From an uncultured Saprospiraceae bacterium (GTDB taxonomy: Bacteria; Bacteroidota; Bacteroidia; Chitinophagales; Saprospiraceae), in the NCBI GenBank assembly GCA_937944245.1, contig CALDYY010000009.1, positions 1 to 64,000 on the forward strand: DNA of 64,000 nt, in the 5' to 3' direction. Numbering within the stretch: position 1 is the first letter of the stretch; the number at the start of each line of letters is the position of its first letter. The translations under genes and the position numbers were made by a program. The notes below the pieces were generated by a model. It had not been told where the DNA came from, made no database searches, and was given only the letters and a program-made list of their open reading frames with translations. Below are positions 54,666-64,000 of this stretch, piece by piece.

Positions 54666-55406
54666 ATGGGTAATAAACTTAACATTCTTATTGTAGAGGA
54701 TGACTTATCCTTTGGACTTGAGTTGAAGATGTTACTGGAGGAAATGGGCTATGAAGTACAAAACAACATAGACAATGGAGAGGAAGCCTATGATTTCATC
54801 TATATGCATCGTCCTGACTTGATATTAATGGACATTAACTTGAGTGGTGAAATGTCGGGAATAGAGCTTGGACAACGCATTTTGTCCTTCAACATTCCAA
54901 TTATTTACATTACTTCCTTTAATGATGAAAGGGTATTTAAGGCAGCTCAAGCCTCTAATATGATTGCTTATCTAGTAAAACCTATCAATAAATATACCTT
55001 GCAATCTACTATTGCTCATGCGCTACAAGGGGCATATAAAAAGGTGAAGGAGCAAATAGAAGACACCGAAAACTTATTTACAAAAAACTATTTTTTTGTC
55101 AGAGTAGCGGGTATCTACAAAAAAATTTATATCCCTGATATTCATTATATTCGGTCTTATGATAACTACTGTGATATTTACACTCTAGAGTCAAAACCTT
55201 ACACCGTCCGAATACCTATCTCCACCTTAGAAAGTAATTTGTCTTCCAGTGAGTTTCTTCGTGTCCACAGAAGTTATATTGTGCAACTTAATAAAATAGA
55301 TAGTATAGATTTTGTAGGTAACTCATTAAATACAAAGCAAATGGACATTCCTTTTAGTCGCTCGAAACGCAACCTTTTGGAGCAGGTTGTTCGGCGGTTG
55401 AATTAG
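54666..55406 (+). CDS. LytTR-family response regulator
   Basis: A 246-residue response regulator. The receiver (1-125) has acidic Glu11-Asp12-Asp13, phospho-acceptor Asp56 in LILMDINLSGEMSG, the Thr/Ser of YITSFNDE and Lys of LVKPINKY. The LytTR DNA-binding domain (about 140-246) shows RVAGIYKKIYIPDIHYIRSYDNYCDIYT, LESNLSSSEFLRVHRSYIVQLNKID and PFSRSKRNLLEQVVRRL. It probably regulates neighbouring or envelope genes; the giant LamG gene lies directly downstream beyond a strong terminator. The TPR histidine kinase is divergent next to it. Confidence 0.9.
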   Translation: MGNKLNILIVEDDLSFGLELKMLLEEMGYEVQNNIDNGEEAYDFIYMHRPDLILMDINLSGEMSGIELGQRILSFNIPIIYITSFNDERVFKAAQASNMIAYLVKPINKYTLQSTIAHALQGAYKKVKEQIEDTENLFTKNYFFVRVAGIYKKIYIPDIHYIRSYDNYCDIYTLESKPYTVRIPISTLESNLSSSEFLRVHRSYIVQLNKIDSIDFVGNSLNTKQMDIPFSRSKRNLLEQVVRRLN

Positions 55407-55427
55407 GGGAGTTTTTCATTTGTGCCA

Positions 55428-55466
55428 TTTAGTGAGGGTTTCACTTAAAGTGAAACCCTCACTAAA
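55428..55466 (+). terminator. Strong terminator after the response regulator gene
   Basis: Perfect 19-bp arms (55428-55446 and 55448-55466, centred on one base) form a very stable stem, 21 bp past the stop at 55406. It should separate the regulator from the giant gene downstream. Confidence 0.75.
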
Positions 55467-55774
55467 CACTATGCTACATGGCTAAATAGCTACCCCAAAG
55501 TATGATTTTAAAATTTCTTCTCCATTCGCCACAACAATCCTACCACTTGCCACAACTATTTTATATTCAAAGATTAACTATTTTAAATTTGTTTCATATT
55601 TGTGATGTGAAAGAGTACATCTTGGGTATATTTCAAATAAAATCTGGTGAGTTTTTTCATTACCTACTCCAATCTACTACGAAACAGAAGAACTGAAAGT
55701 TGAATGCATCTGCTCTTCAGCACAAGAATTTGTATGCTTTTTTTCAACAAGTTAGAGAACACAATAAAGTAACA
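55467..55774. other. Region upstream of the giant LamG gene
   Basis: These 308 AT-rich bases hold the promoter of the giant gene. TAAATTTG at 55584-55591 matches the -7 consensus but no -33 is seen. A 64-codon open frame at 55502-55696 has no support and is not called. Confidence 0.4.
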
Positions 55775-58700
55775 ATGAAAATGATTTTTTTACAAAAATG
55801 GACAAGGCAACTATTCTTACTTTGCCTTCTAGTGTTAGGAACACTAAGCGCTTGGGCGCAGCCCCAAACTATAACTGTACTAGATGACGAAACCCTTGCT
55901 TGCGAAGGCAAAGTAAGATTGAAATTTCAAGCGGGTATTGATGAATTTTCTGATGATTATATCACGGATGCAAGTTTATTCTTAAACGATGGTAGCGGAG
56001 AACGAGAAATACTCTTCATCACCAACTTCGGAAACGAACCCAATACTATTGATATGAGCTTCGAGGACTGGAAGTGGGGCAGACGAAGTACCGACCAAGC
56101 CAGTTATGGAGAAATCGAAAGCGTAGGGCAGCAACGAGAAGGCGACAATTACTTTTTCATTGTTACTATTAGCAACCTAAGACGCAGAAGCACCAACGAT
56201 TTGAACTTTAGGTTGAACTGGAACTGGGATGGCGATACCGATTTCAGCAATCAGAACACAAACAAAAGCGTTGATAAAAAGTCAATTATCAATTCTATCT
56301 TCACTTCGGCTTTTCGGGATGACTGTAACCCTAACGAAATTAAAATCACTTCTAATGCTAATGTAGCGTGTAACAAAAGTGGATTCAAATATAAGGTAAC
56401 TATTCAGAAGTCCAGTAGTGCGGACTTTTCTTCGCCAACTACACTAGTTGATAATAGAACCTATGAGTCGTCTAACACAGGAAGTTCTGTCATTACAGAG
56501 GTAACAGATAATACAGCAGGACAGGGTTACTTCAAATCAAGGATTGAGTATTTTAGAACGATTACATCAGTTATTCCTGGCACATTTCCATTACAGTTTT
56601 CTACTAGCGATTTGGTTTATCAAACGGTGGAATCTGTAATTACACCTGTTCAGCAATTTAGCGTTGCACCACCTGCGCTTTCAGTAGTCAGTAAGGATAA
56701 TTGCAACAATAAAATAAACGTCAAGTGGCAATACAATGCCCAAGAAGCTAATACATTCAATATTTATCGTTCTTCTACTGCAGATACTTATTTACAGTTC
56801 GATGGCAATGGAGACTACATCGAAGTATTGAACTCCACCAACATTAGCCCAGCAACCACACAAGAAATGACCATAGAAGCTTTGGTGAGAGTGGACAAAA
56901 TTGGTGCTAGCCAAACCATTGTACAAAATGGTTCTTTCTTTTTGTTTATGAGTAATGGTGTAGTGGTAGGTTATGCAGGAGGTGCTAGTAGCATAGCATA
57001 TGGTGGTGCTTTGCCACTCAACTCTTGGGTACATGTTGCACTATCTGTTGCTTGGTCGGGTTCTAAGTCATTCACTAAGATTTTTGTTAATGGCATAGAG
57101 ACAGGTAGCCGCTCTTTCTCTGAAATTCCCAGTTTTAATCAAACGGTTAAAATAGGGATTCCTGATCCTTATCCGAACCCTAATGGGTTCTTAGAATTTG
57201 AGGGAGGGCTTAACAATGTCAGAATTTGGAATAGAGCCTACACCAGTATTGATCCTAATAGAGTAGTAACTGGGACGGAAAGTGATTTGGTGATGTTTTT
57301 TGATTTTGAAGAAGGACGTCCAAATGAGGACAATACAGGAATCACTTTCGTGAAGGATAAAAGTACCAACAACTTTCAAGGGCAGTTGAATGGTTTCGCT
57401 CGTAAAGGAGCAACTTCTAACTTCAATGCAACATTTTTGAATCACCAAAAAATAGCAGAGGTTAATGGCAAAACCCTAGAATACTTAGATGACCAAAACA
57501 TCGTTTCCAACCAAAATTATCAGTATTACATCACTGCTATAAAAACTTGTGCCTCCAACACTAGTGAATCGTTGCCTTCTAATGCGCTATTTGGTTTTAG
57601 TCCCACAGTTCCGCTATCGCCGACCAATTTAAACTTAACTGTCAATAAAAACAACAACACAATCAAACTGGATTGGACAGATAATGCTTTTGATGAAACG
57701 GCTTACGAAATTCGCCGTCGCTTTGGAGATGCTTCTAATATTTTTACGCTTCAGCCCAATGATATCACTTACATTGATAATGCAGTAGTGTCTTGTAGAG
57801 GCTATGAATATGACGTTTTTGCTAAAAATGTGTGCGGACTTTCTACGCAGTCTGCTCAAGGAAGGGCTAGATTAGAACCAGACTTGGGCGCAGTGCTTTC
57901 CGCAACACAGTTTAAGGGCTCGAAAGGTAGCTTTATGAACCGAGTCGAATTGTCTTGGACTGCTCAAAGTAACGTAAAAATTGATCGCTACCGCGTTTAT
58001 CGAAAAGTGTTAGGCACAACTGATTCTGTGCAGATAGACGTAGTTTCTGGCAATACGAATCTTTATCGAGATGCTACTTCAGATGCTGGTGTGCTTTACG
58101 ATTACACTCTAGTAGGAGAAGTGGATTGCGACGGCGATGTGTTGAGAAGTAATGTGGTATCTACTGTTGGTTATCGGTCAGCAACTGCTCTAGTAAGCGG
58201 GCAAGTGACGTACAAAGGAGGTAACACCGTAGAACGTGTAAAAGTATTGGTTGCGCCTGCTGATGGTACACAAGTTGGAAAGAGCTTGATTTTGGATGGC
58301 GTGGACGACAAAGTGACTTTTGATTCTATCAGTTGGATGAATCAGTCCTTTACCGTGGAGTTTTGGGTGAAACGTGGTAACACCAATGCTGCTACAATTT
58401 TTGCACATGGAAGTAGCGCGATAACGCCTAATCAAAACCTAACCATTGGCTTCAATACCGCAGGTAATTTTGTATTTGGCTTTGGAGGAAATGATTTGAC
58501 AACCACAGCAACCTATAATACCACCGACTGGCAGCACTGGACTTGCGTTTACGATGCGACCGCCAACAAGCGATATATTTACAATAACGATGCTTTAGTT
58601 GCATCCGATACGCCAACGGCAGTTTACATGGGTAAGGGCAGGTATCAACTAGGCGCAATGCTACAAAATACAGACTTTTTCTCTGGGCAATTGGACGAAA

Positions 58701-61700
58701 TGCGCATTTGGAATACCGCAAAAGATAGTGCAATTGTCGTTCGGGATTACAACCGTATCTTGAACGGTAACGAAGCAGGTATTTTTGCATCTTATAGCTT
58801 TGACGAGGGTATTGGTTACGGCGTTTACGACCGCTCCAAAACAGGAATATTGCTCAATCAGCGACATGGCGCTATCATGGGGGCTACAAACTTGAACGCA
58901 ACTTGGTCTATGTTAATTCCTACTCCCGATCAGTTAGGTCTATACGGTTTAACTGACGCCAACGGAAACTACATTATTGCTTCCATTCCATATACTGGCG
59001 TTGGTCAAACCTTTAAAGTAGTACCACAGTTGGGTACACACCAATTTGAACCAAGTCAAAGAAACTTATTCATTGGAGAGCGTTCGGATATTTTTAATGG
59101 AACGAATTTCACGGATATTTCTTCCTTCCCTGTTACAGGTACAGTGTTCTACAAAGGTACAAGTTGCCCTGCTGATCAAATTGAAATTCAAGTGGATGGC
59201 GTAACAGTTGTGTTGAACGGCAATAAAGTAATGACCAATTCTAATGGAACATTCACCGTAGATGTGCCGATTGGAAAACACAGAATCTCCCTTTTCAAGC
59301 AAGGACACCGATTTGAAGTAGGACAATTCCCTACCGACGGTAGCCTGTTTGATTTCCAAGAACCTGTTTCTGGCTTGGAGTTCATTGATTCTACAAAACT
59401 GAAAGTAATTGGTCGAGTAGTGGGAGGCACTAGAGAAGGCAGTAAAGTGCCTGGACTAGGGCGTTCTGTCAATAATATTGGTAGAGCAAGAGTCGTTTAT
59501 GAAGCCCTTGTGGGTAATGGCTGCCACAGAGATACCGTCTTTACTAATTCCTTGACAGGAGAATACGTTACCCAACTTTATCCTTTGAAATATGTGGTAA
59601 AAGATGTGCGCGTAACGAATCCAATGCAAAACATTTCGACCTCTGATTTCTTTGAGGCATTGCCACAAATTGATTTAGTAAATGTTGGTACAGAATTAAC
59701 AGCAAGAGATAGTGTGTTTACAGCAGGCACGAGAACGCTTGAGCGTATAGATTCTGTGAAATATAACTATCGTCAAGATTTTGTTTATCGTAAGAAGGCG
59801 GAGTTGGTCGTATTGAATGAGGATAGAATAAATCCATTTGTTGGGGATGCGCAATTTATTTACAATAACGATACACTCAATTTGAGACTGGCTAATATGC
59901 CATATCCTGTATTTTCCAGAGCTAAGGCATATAGAGCATACGTTAGAGCTTCTGAAAATTACGAAAATTTAGATAGTAATGCACCTATCAGGCTAGATAA
60001 AGTGCCTGTAACGGATGGTAAATTGATTATTAATAATCAAATTGCTAGAGAAGCGGAAGAAAGCATTGAAATCAATCTAACAGACGGAGATACACTTTAT
60101 ACTTTCATTGCAGGTAAGCCACAAATTGTTAGAAATGACAACCGACCAGAGTTTAGCTACACGCAAACCCTAGATATAACATTGAAACGTCCTGGACAAA
60201 CAGAAGATGTTAAGTGGGAGCCTAATAGTGGAATAGCATTGGAGGATCGTGTATTTAGGGCTTATGTTATCGGTTTCAACGATGTAGTGGGTAGTAACTT
60301 TGTAAGTAATGGACCAGAAGTTGTACGATTTGTATTGCGAGACCCTCCGGGCGATAACAGCACCGCCACATTTACAAAAGCAACGGAAATATCTTGGTCG
60401 GAAAGTGCTTCAGCAGGGTTTGCACAATCTTTTCAATTTAATAGCAAGGTAGGTGCGGGAGTTGATGCACAGATTGGGGTTGGAACTTCAACTGGCGTAA
60501 AAGCAACTGCCACAACTACTACAAATGTGCAGATTGATTATGAGATAACTGCAAAAGGAGAATTAGGACAAACCTGGACAACCTCAGAGGCTTATTCTAC
60601 TAATGATGCCGAGGAAGCTGTGGGCGTTAGAAGTGATTTATATGTTGGAGAAACCTATAATGTTATTTTCGGTATAACGGATAACTTGGAGTTCATTCCT
60701 AATAGTGTATGTAACACAACTGCTTTGAATTGCTTGGAAATACACCCCTCTTTGCCTTATAAAATTGCGCTTAGAACAGGGTTCACCGTCTCTCCTTCTA
60801 AAGATAAGACGACCTTCATTTACGACCAGAACTACATTGTGAACTATTTAATACCGAATCTAAAGCGATTGCGCAATAATTTATTCATCAATCAGCCTGG
60901 AAAGTACATCTCAAATTTATCTCCTGATCACAAGGATTATGGTAAAAACAATGATGATCCAGTATGGGGTCTGGCGGTGTCAGATGAAAGTAATCCAGCT
61001 AAGAAAAGGATATTAGATAGCTTAATAACACAATATGGTAGTTTGAGCAAGATACCTGATTTACAACTTGCAAAAACTTACAAAAACAATCCATACACAA
61101 CGGAGGCGCAAGATAGCACAGGGATGAGTTACCGCTGGAAATCTTCTTCAACTGATATTAATGGAGGCAAACGTATTTATGGAATTGCTTCGGATTCTGT
61201 TCGATACTATAACCAAGCTATTCGATTGTGGGAGGAAGCTATTAGAGACAACGAAAAAGACAAAATAACAGCAATCAACGCTGCTTCGGAATATCGTACA
61301 CGCAATATTTCCTTGAATGGTGGTACATCATTCTCAAATGAAGAATCTTATACGAGTAGTAATTCTTTTGGTTTAGCCATTGAATTTAGTGTAGCACAAA
61401 ACTTTAAAACTGCTTTTGAATCGAAAGTAGCAGGTTCAGAAGCAACAGCAGAGATAGAACAATCCAACACCTTTAAACTGGAAGTGGAAGTAAATAAATC
61501 TTCCTCTAAAACAACAACTTGGGCTTATCAGATTAAAGATAACGACCAAGGGGATTTTCACAATATTGAGGTGTATAAAAGTCCTGCTGGATGGGGACCA
61601 ATCTTTAAAACAATCGCTGGGCAGACCTCTTGCCCGCACGAAGGCGGCGATGTAACACAGTTTCACACGCCAGGTGCTAAATTAAATGAACGCACGCTGC

Positions 61701-64000
61701 AACGCGACAAAATAGAAATAGACATATTCCCCAAAATTGTACAAAACGTACCAGAAGGGGAATCCGCAGTATTCAACATTCAGTTGCAAAACACTTCTGA
61801 AGCGAATGACGCAAGAGAATATGCCATTCGAGTAGATCCAACCAGTAACCCTGACGGATTAGGTGTAAGTATGGATGGTTTTACGATTACAACTGAGAGT
61901 AAGTTTGCACTGACTGGCGGAAGTGTATTAACGAAGCTAATTACTGTGAATCGCGGTCCAGAAAAGTACGAATACAAAGATATTCGACTATTGGTGTATG
62001 CGCCTTGCCAATACCAAGCAGGAACTTCGGATGAGGTGGATATTGTAGATACAGTAACTTTTTCTGTAAGTTTTCTACCAGAATGCACCAATATCCGTCT
62101 GAAAGAACCAACTGACCTTTGGGTATTAAACAAATTCAATAAAGACACGCTACCGATTACGATTGACAATTATGACATCAACAAAAGTGGATTTGAGTCC
62201 ATCAGTTTGCAATATCGTCCATCTTCAGAGGCAACTTGGAGGGAGTTGAATAAGTGGTGGCATCCAACCACTAAACCAAATGAAATGGGCGATAAAATTC
62301 CATTAAATACTAGCTTTATTCGGTATTTCTGGGATATGAGTAGTAATGTGGATGGTCCATATCAACTGCGCGTGGTAAGTGGTTGTGCGTTGGCAAACAA
62401 AGAAACTGAATTTAAAAAAGGAATTGCCGACCGCATCAACCCAACGCCATTTGGTACACCAAGTCCAGGCGATGGCATCTGCGACCCAGGAGAAGACTTG
62501 AAAATTCGCTTCAATGAAATGGTAGATATTGGAAGTTTAACTGCACTGAATTTCGACATTAGAGGGGTGCTGAATGGAGCACCACTGCGCAATTCAGAAA
62601 GTGTAGCTTTCGATGGCAACAATGATTACATTGAAATCCCTGCTTTTGATCTGACAAGACGCTCCTTTGCCGTTGAGTTCTGGGCAAAACTAAACGCAAC
62701 AGGCGCTGGAACTGTATTCTCGCAAGGGAACTCGGCAGGGGACGGCTTGTTCGTTGGTTTTGATGCCGCCAGACACTTTCAGTTTAGTTTTGCTGGACAA
62801 ACCTTGACCAGTACCGACGCGATACCAACAGGTGAATGGAAGCACTTTGTCGCTAGTTTTGATATTGAATCAAATACTGCCAAGTTATTTATTGATGCGG
62901 TTGAAAAACGAGTGTCTAATGCCTTTACTGCACCTTATATCAGCACGGGTAACATCCGCTTAGGGCAAACCATAGCAGATGGCAGCAAGCCACTTAACGG
63001 AAATGTACGCGAATTGCGTTTGTGGAGTGTGAGTAGAAGTGCAGTAAGTATTGTACCCAACCTCAATATCTCTTTAAGTCCAACAACGGCGGGTCTGATG
63101 GGCTATTGGCAGATGAACGAAGGTGTTGGTCGTATAGTTGAAGATAGAGTTAGAAAGCGCAATGGCGTATTGAACGGAGCGACTTGGGCAATTTCACCTA
63201 TCGGACGTGCCTTTAGATTCAACGGCACAAGCGATTACTTAGAGTTGAGTAATGCGGGCTTGATTAGTTTTACGGAGGAAACCGATATGACTATTGAAAT
63301 GTGGTTCAAAGGAACTGCGGCTGGAACGTTCTTTTCAAACGGCAAGGGCGATGGCAGCGACAATCCAACTTCATGGACATTTGGTGTGAATGCAAGCGGG
63401 AAAATAGTAGTTAGCAATAACGGTATAACTTTTGAAAGTAATACCAGCGGTTATTTAGATGATAACTGGCATCATCTTGCCGTAGTGTTGAAGCGCAATT
63501 CTGCAATTAACTTGTACATAGACGGTCAACTACAAAAAACAGGCAGTGGAAATGGCTGGAAAGGGTTTGCAGGTTCAAAACTCTGGATTGGTGTGAGAGG
63601 TTGGTTCAATGGAAGCGTTGAAACAAGAGACCAGTATTTTGCAGGTAGCTTGGATGATATCCGAATTTGGAACTCGGCAAGACGTCCAGAACAAATAGAG
63701 CGCGATTGGGTCAATCGTTTATCGGGCGACGAATTAGGATTGATAGCTTACTATCCTTTTGAGGCATACCGTTTGGATGCAGGTGTTCCTATACTAGATG
63801 CTTCTTTGGGCGATCAGTCTATGAATAGTTACAACTTGACACAAGGTGGTAGTACAGGTTTAAATTATGCGCAGCCAACACCACCAATCAAATTGCAGCG
63901 ACCAATTGAAAAAGTTAACTTTAACTTTATTGTCAACAATGATGAGATAATCTTACTACCAACTGATCCAAGTAGCCGATTAGAGCATTCAACTTTGGAC
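55775..64000 (+). CDS. Giant exported LamG-domain protein (3' end beyond window)
   Basis: From the ATG at 55775 the frame stays open for 2742 codons to the window end. A signal peptide covers about 1-29 (ending LSAWAQ). Four LamG/jellyroll domains lie near residues 337-495, 836-985, 2276-2422 and 2477-2639, each with the FDGxxDYIE or like start and the GxLDxxRIWN end (AGSLDDIRIWN in the last). Between them are FN3-like modules (609-800), carboxypeptidase-regulatory-like sandwiches (about 1044-1195, with DANGNYIIASIP and NSNGTFTVDVP) and a large region 1200-2270. In that region two Ser/Thr-rich alternating stretches lie at about 1535-1622 and 1843-1923. LamG domains bind sugars or proteins, so an adhesin or surface fibre is likely. 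A T9SS tail would be expected beyond the window. It follows the LytTR regulator gene. Confidence 0.9.
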   Translation, partial: MKMIFLQKWTRQLFLLCLLVLGTLSAWAQPQTITVLDDETLACEGKVRLKFQAGIDEFSDDYITDASLFLNDGSGEREILFITNFGNEPNTIDMSFEDWKWGRRSTDQASYGEIESVGQQREGDNYFFIVTISNLRRRSTNDLNFRLNWNWDGDTDFSNQNTNKSVDKKSIINSIFTSAFRDDCNPNEIKITSNANVACNKSGFKYKVTIQKSSSADFSSPTTLVDNRTYESSNTGSSVITEVTDNTAGQGYFKSRIEYFRTITSVIPGTFPLQFSTSDLVYQTVESVITPVQQFSVAPPALSVVSKDNCNNKINVKWQYNAQEANTFNIYRSSTADTYLQFDGNGDYIEVLNSTNISPATTQEMTIEALVRVDKIGASQTIVQNGSFFLFMSNGVVVGYAGGASSIAYGGALPLNSWVHVALSVAWSGSKSFTKIFVNGIETGSRSFSEIPSFNQTVKIGIPDPYPNPNGFLEFEGGLNNVRIWNRAYTSIDPNRVVTGTESDLVMFFDFEEGRPNEDNTGITFVKDKSTNNFQGQLNGFARKGATSNFNATFLNHQKIAEVNGKTLEYLDDQNIVSNQNYQYYITAIKTCASNTSESLPSNALFGFSPTVPLSPTNLNLTVNKNNNTIKLDWTDNAFDETAYEIRRRFGDASNIFTLQPNDITYIDNAVVSCRGYEYDVFAKNVCGLSTQSAQGRARLEPDLGAVLSATQFKGSKGSFMNRVELSWTAQSNVKIDRYRVYRKVLGTTDSVQIDVVSGNTNLYRDATSDAGVLYDYTLVGEVDCDGDVLRSNVVSTVGYRSATALVSGQVTYKGGNTVERVKVLVAPADGTQVGKSLILDGVDDKVTFDSISWMNQSFTVEFWVKRGNTNAATIFAHGSSAITPNQNLTIGFNTAGNFVFGFGGNDLTTTATYNTTDWQHWTCVYDATANKRYIYNNDALVASDTPTAVYMGKGRYQLGAMLQNTDFFSGQLDEMRIWNTAKDSAIVVRDYNRILNGNEAGIFASYSFDEGIGYGVYDRSKTGILLNQRHGAIMGATNLNATWSMLIPTPDQLGLYGLTDANGNYIIASIPYTGVGQTFKVVPQLGTHQFEPSQRNLFIGERSDIFNGTNFTDISSFPVTGTVFYKGTSCPADQIEIQVDGVTVVLNGNKVMTNSNGTFTVDVPIGKHRISLFKQGHRFEVGQFPTDGSLFDFQEPVSGLEFIDSTKLKVIGRVVGGTREGSKVPGLGRSVNNIGRARVVYEALVGNGCHRDTVFTNSLTGEYVTQLYPLKYVVKDVRVTNPMQNISTSDFFEALPQIDLVNVGTELTARDSVFTAGTRTLERIDSVKYNYRQDFVYRKKAELVVLNEDRINPFVGDAQFIYNNDTLNLRLANMPYPVFSRAKAYRAYVRASENYENLDSNAPIRLDKVPVTDGKLIINNQIAREAEESIEINLTDGDTLYTFIAGKPQIVRNDNRPEFSYTQTLDITLKRPGQTEDVKWEPNSGIALEDRVFRAYVIGFNDVVGSNFVSNGPEVVRFVLRDPPGDNSTATFTKATEISWSESASAGFAQSFQFNSKVGAGVDAQIGVGTSTGVKATATTTTNVQIDYEITAKGELGQTWTTSEAYSTNDAEEAVGVRSDLYVGETYNVIFGITDNLEFIPNSVCNTTALNCLEIHPSLPYKIALRTGFTVSPSKDKTTFIYDQNYIVNYLIPNLKRLRNNLFINQPGKYISNLSPDHKDYGKNNDDPVWGLAVSDESNPAKKRILDSLITQYGSLSKIPDLQLAKTYKNNPYTTEAQDSTGMSYRWKSSSTDINGGKRIYGIASDSVRYYNQAIRLWEEAIRDNEKDKITAINAASEYRTRNISLNGGTSFSNEESYTSSNSFGLAIEFSVAQNFKTAFESKVAGSEATAEIEQSNTFKLEVEVNKSSSKTTTWAYQIKDNDQGDFHNIEVYKSPAGWGPIFKTIAGQTSCPHEGGDVTQFHTPGAKLNERTLQRDKIEIDIFPKIVQNVPEGESAVFNIQLQNTSEANDAREYAIRVDPTSNPDGLGVSMDGFTITTESKFALTGGSVLTKLITVNRGPEKYEYKDIRLLVYAPCQYQAGTSDEVDIVDTVTFSVSFLPECTNIRLKEPTDLWVLNKFNKDTLPITIDNYDINKSGFESISLQYRPSSEATWRELNKWWHPTTKPNEMGDKIPLNTSFIRYFWDMSSNVDGPYQLRVVSGCALANKETEFKKGIADRINPTPFGTPSPGDGICDPGEDLKIRFNEMVDIGSLTALNFDIRGVLNGAPLRNSESVAFDGNNDYIEIPAFDLTRRSFAVEFWAKLNATGAGTVFSQGNSAGDGLFVGFDAARHFQFSFAGQTLTSTDAIPTGEWKHFVASFDIESNTAKLFIDAVEKRVSNAFTAPYISTGNIRLGQTIADGSKPLNGNVRELRLWSVSRSAVSIVPNLNISLSPTTAGLMGYWQMNEGVGRIVEDRVRKRNGVLNGATWAISPIGRAFRFNGTSDYLELSNAGLISFTEETDMTIEMWFKGTAAGTFFSNGKGDGSDNPTSWTFGVNASGKIVVSNNGITFESNTSGYLDDNWHHLAVVLKRNSAINLYIDGQLQKTGSGNGWKGFAGSKLWIGVRGWFNGSVETRDQYFAGSLDDIRIWNSARRPEQIERDWVNRLSGDELGLIAYYPFEAYRLDAGVPILDASLGDQSMNSYNLTQGGSTGLNYAQPTPPIKLQRPIEKVNFNFIVNNDEIILLPTDPSSRLEHSTLD

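Noticed and set aside
55502..55696. A 64-codon open frame between the LytTR gene and the giant gene
   Set aside because: No start context, no recognisable domain, mixed aromatic/Leu composition like translated AT-rich DNA; it overlaps the likely promoter region of the giant gene.
1..64000. tRNA, rRNA or tmRNA genes, riboswitches and CRISPR arrays
   Set aside because: No T-loop or anticodon-arm patterns, conserved rRNA segments or unique-spacer repeats were seen on reading; a covariance-model scan would settle it.

Overview
The window is a stretch of AT-rich chromosome from a member of the Bacteroidota. The evidence is: three type IX secretion (T9SS) genes (porX, porQ and a PorG/DUF6089-type protein), secreted proteins with T9SS C-terminal sorting domains, a PUR-family (DUF3276) protein, the lineage's TAnnTTTG-type -7 promoter element upstream of several genes, and weak or absent Shine-Dalgarno sequences. 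The very large secreted proteins and TPR-type sensor kinases suggest a Saprospiria-like marine or activated-sludge lineage, but that finer placement is inference. No rRNA, tRNA, CRISPR array, prophage or intact transposase was seen.

Left part (1-9000), mostly minus strand: the start of a response regulator cut by the window edge, an alpha-oxoamine synthase (serine palmitoyltransferase-like), an exported phosphotriesterase-family metallohydrolase, porX, trmB with an alpha/beta hydrolase, rpmA-rplU with a clear promoter and terminator, and a HAD phosphatase downstream of hisF. The L27 protein carries an unusual C-terminal helix-hairpin-helix extension. From 9045 to 12916 lies a module of three exported proteins (TolB-like propeller, S8 protease with T9SS domain, esterase) bracketed by two directly repeated 154-bp MITE-like elements with IS5-like ends.

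Middle part (13000-35000): a glycine-rich RRM protein, kynureninase, gamma-glutamyltransferase, an ElaA-type acetyltransferase, a large zinc metalloprotease, a TIGR03364-type FAD oxidoreductase, an OmpA-family protein, a Rof-like Rho-binding protein, an outer-membrane protein, an 874-residue T9SS cargo built of 150-residue repeats, inositol monophosphatase, the porQ/porG pair, uvrA, a small operon ending in a MazG-like protein, and queE-sixA.

Right part (35000-64000): PUR protein, hemF convergent with and overlapping a VWA protein, plsC, an ABC exporter, gatC, mgsA, lspA, an ArsR-type regulator, nadE, ftsE, ccmE-ccmF (ccmE is the CXXXY variant), DUF6503 and DUF3078 envelope proteins, an Nramp-like transporter with a non-canonical metal site, and a TPR histidine kinase divergent from a LytTR response regulator. 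The last 8.2 kb is one open reading frame, cut by the window end, for a giant exported protein (at least 2742 residues) with four LamG domains and two Ser/Thr-rich stretches reminiscent of pore-forming hairpins.

Functionally, much of the window serves the cell envelope and secretion: T9SS regulator and structural partners, T9SS cargo, lipoprotein processing (LspA), cytochrome c assembly (CcmE/F) and many exported enzymes. Housekeeping genes for translation, repair, NAD, haem, histidine and queuosine are interspersed.
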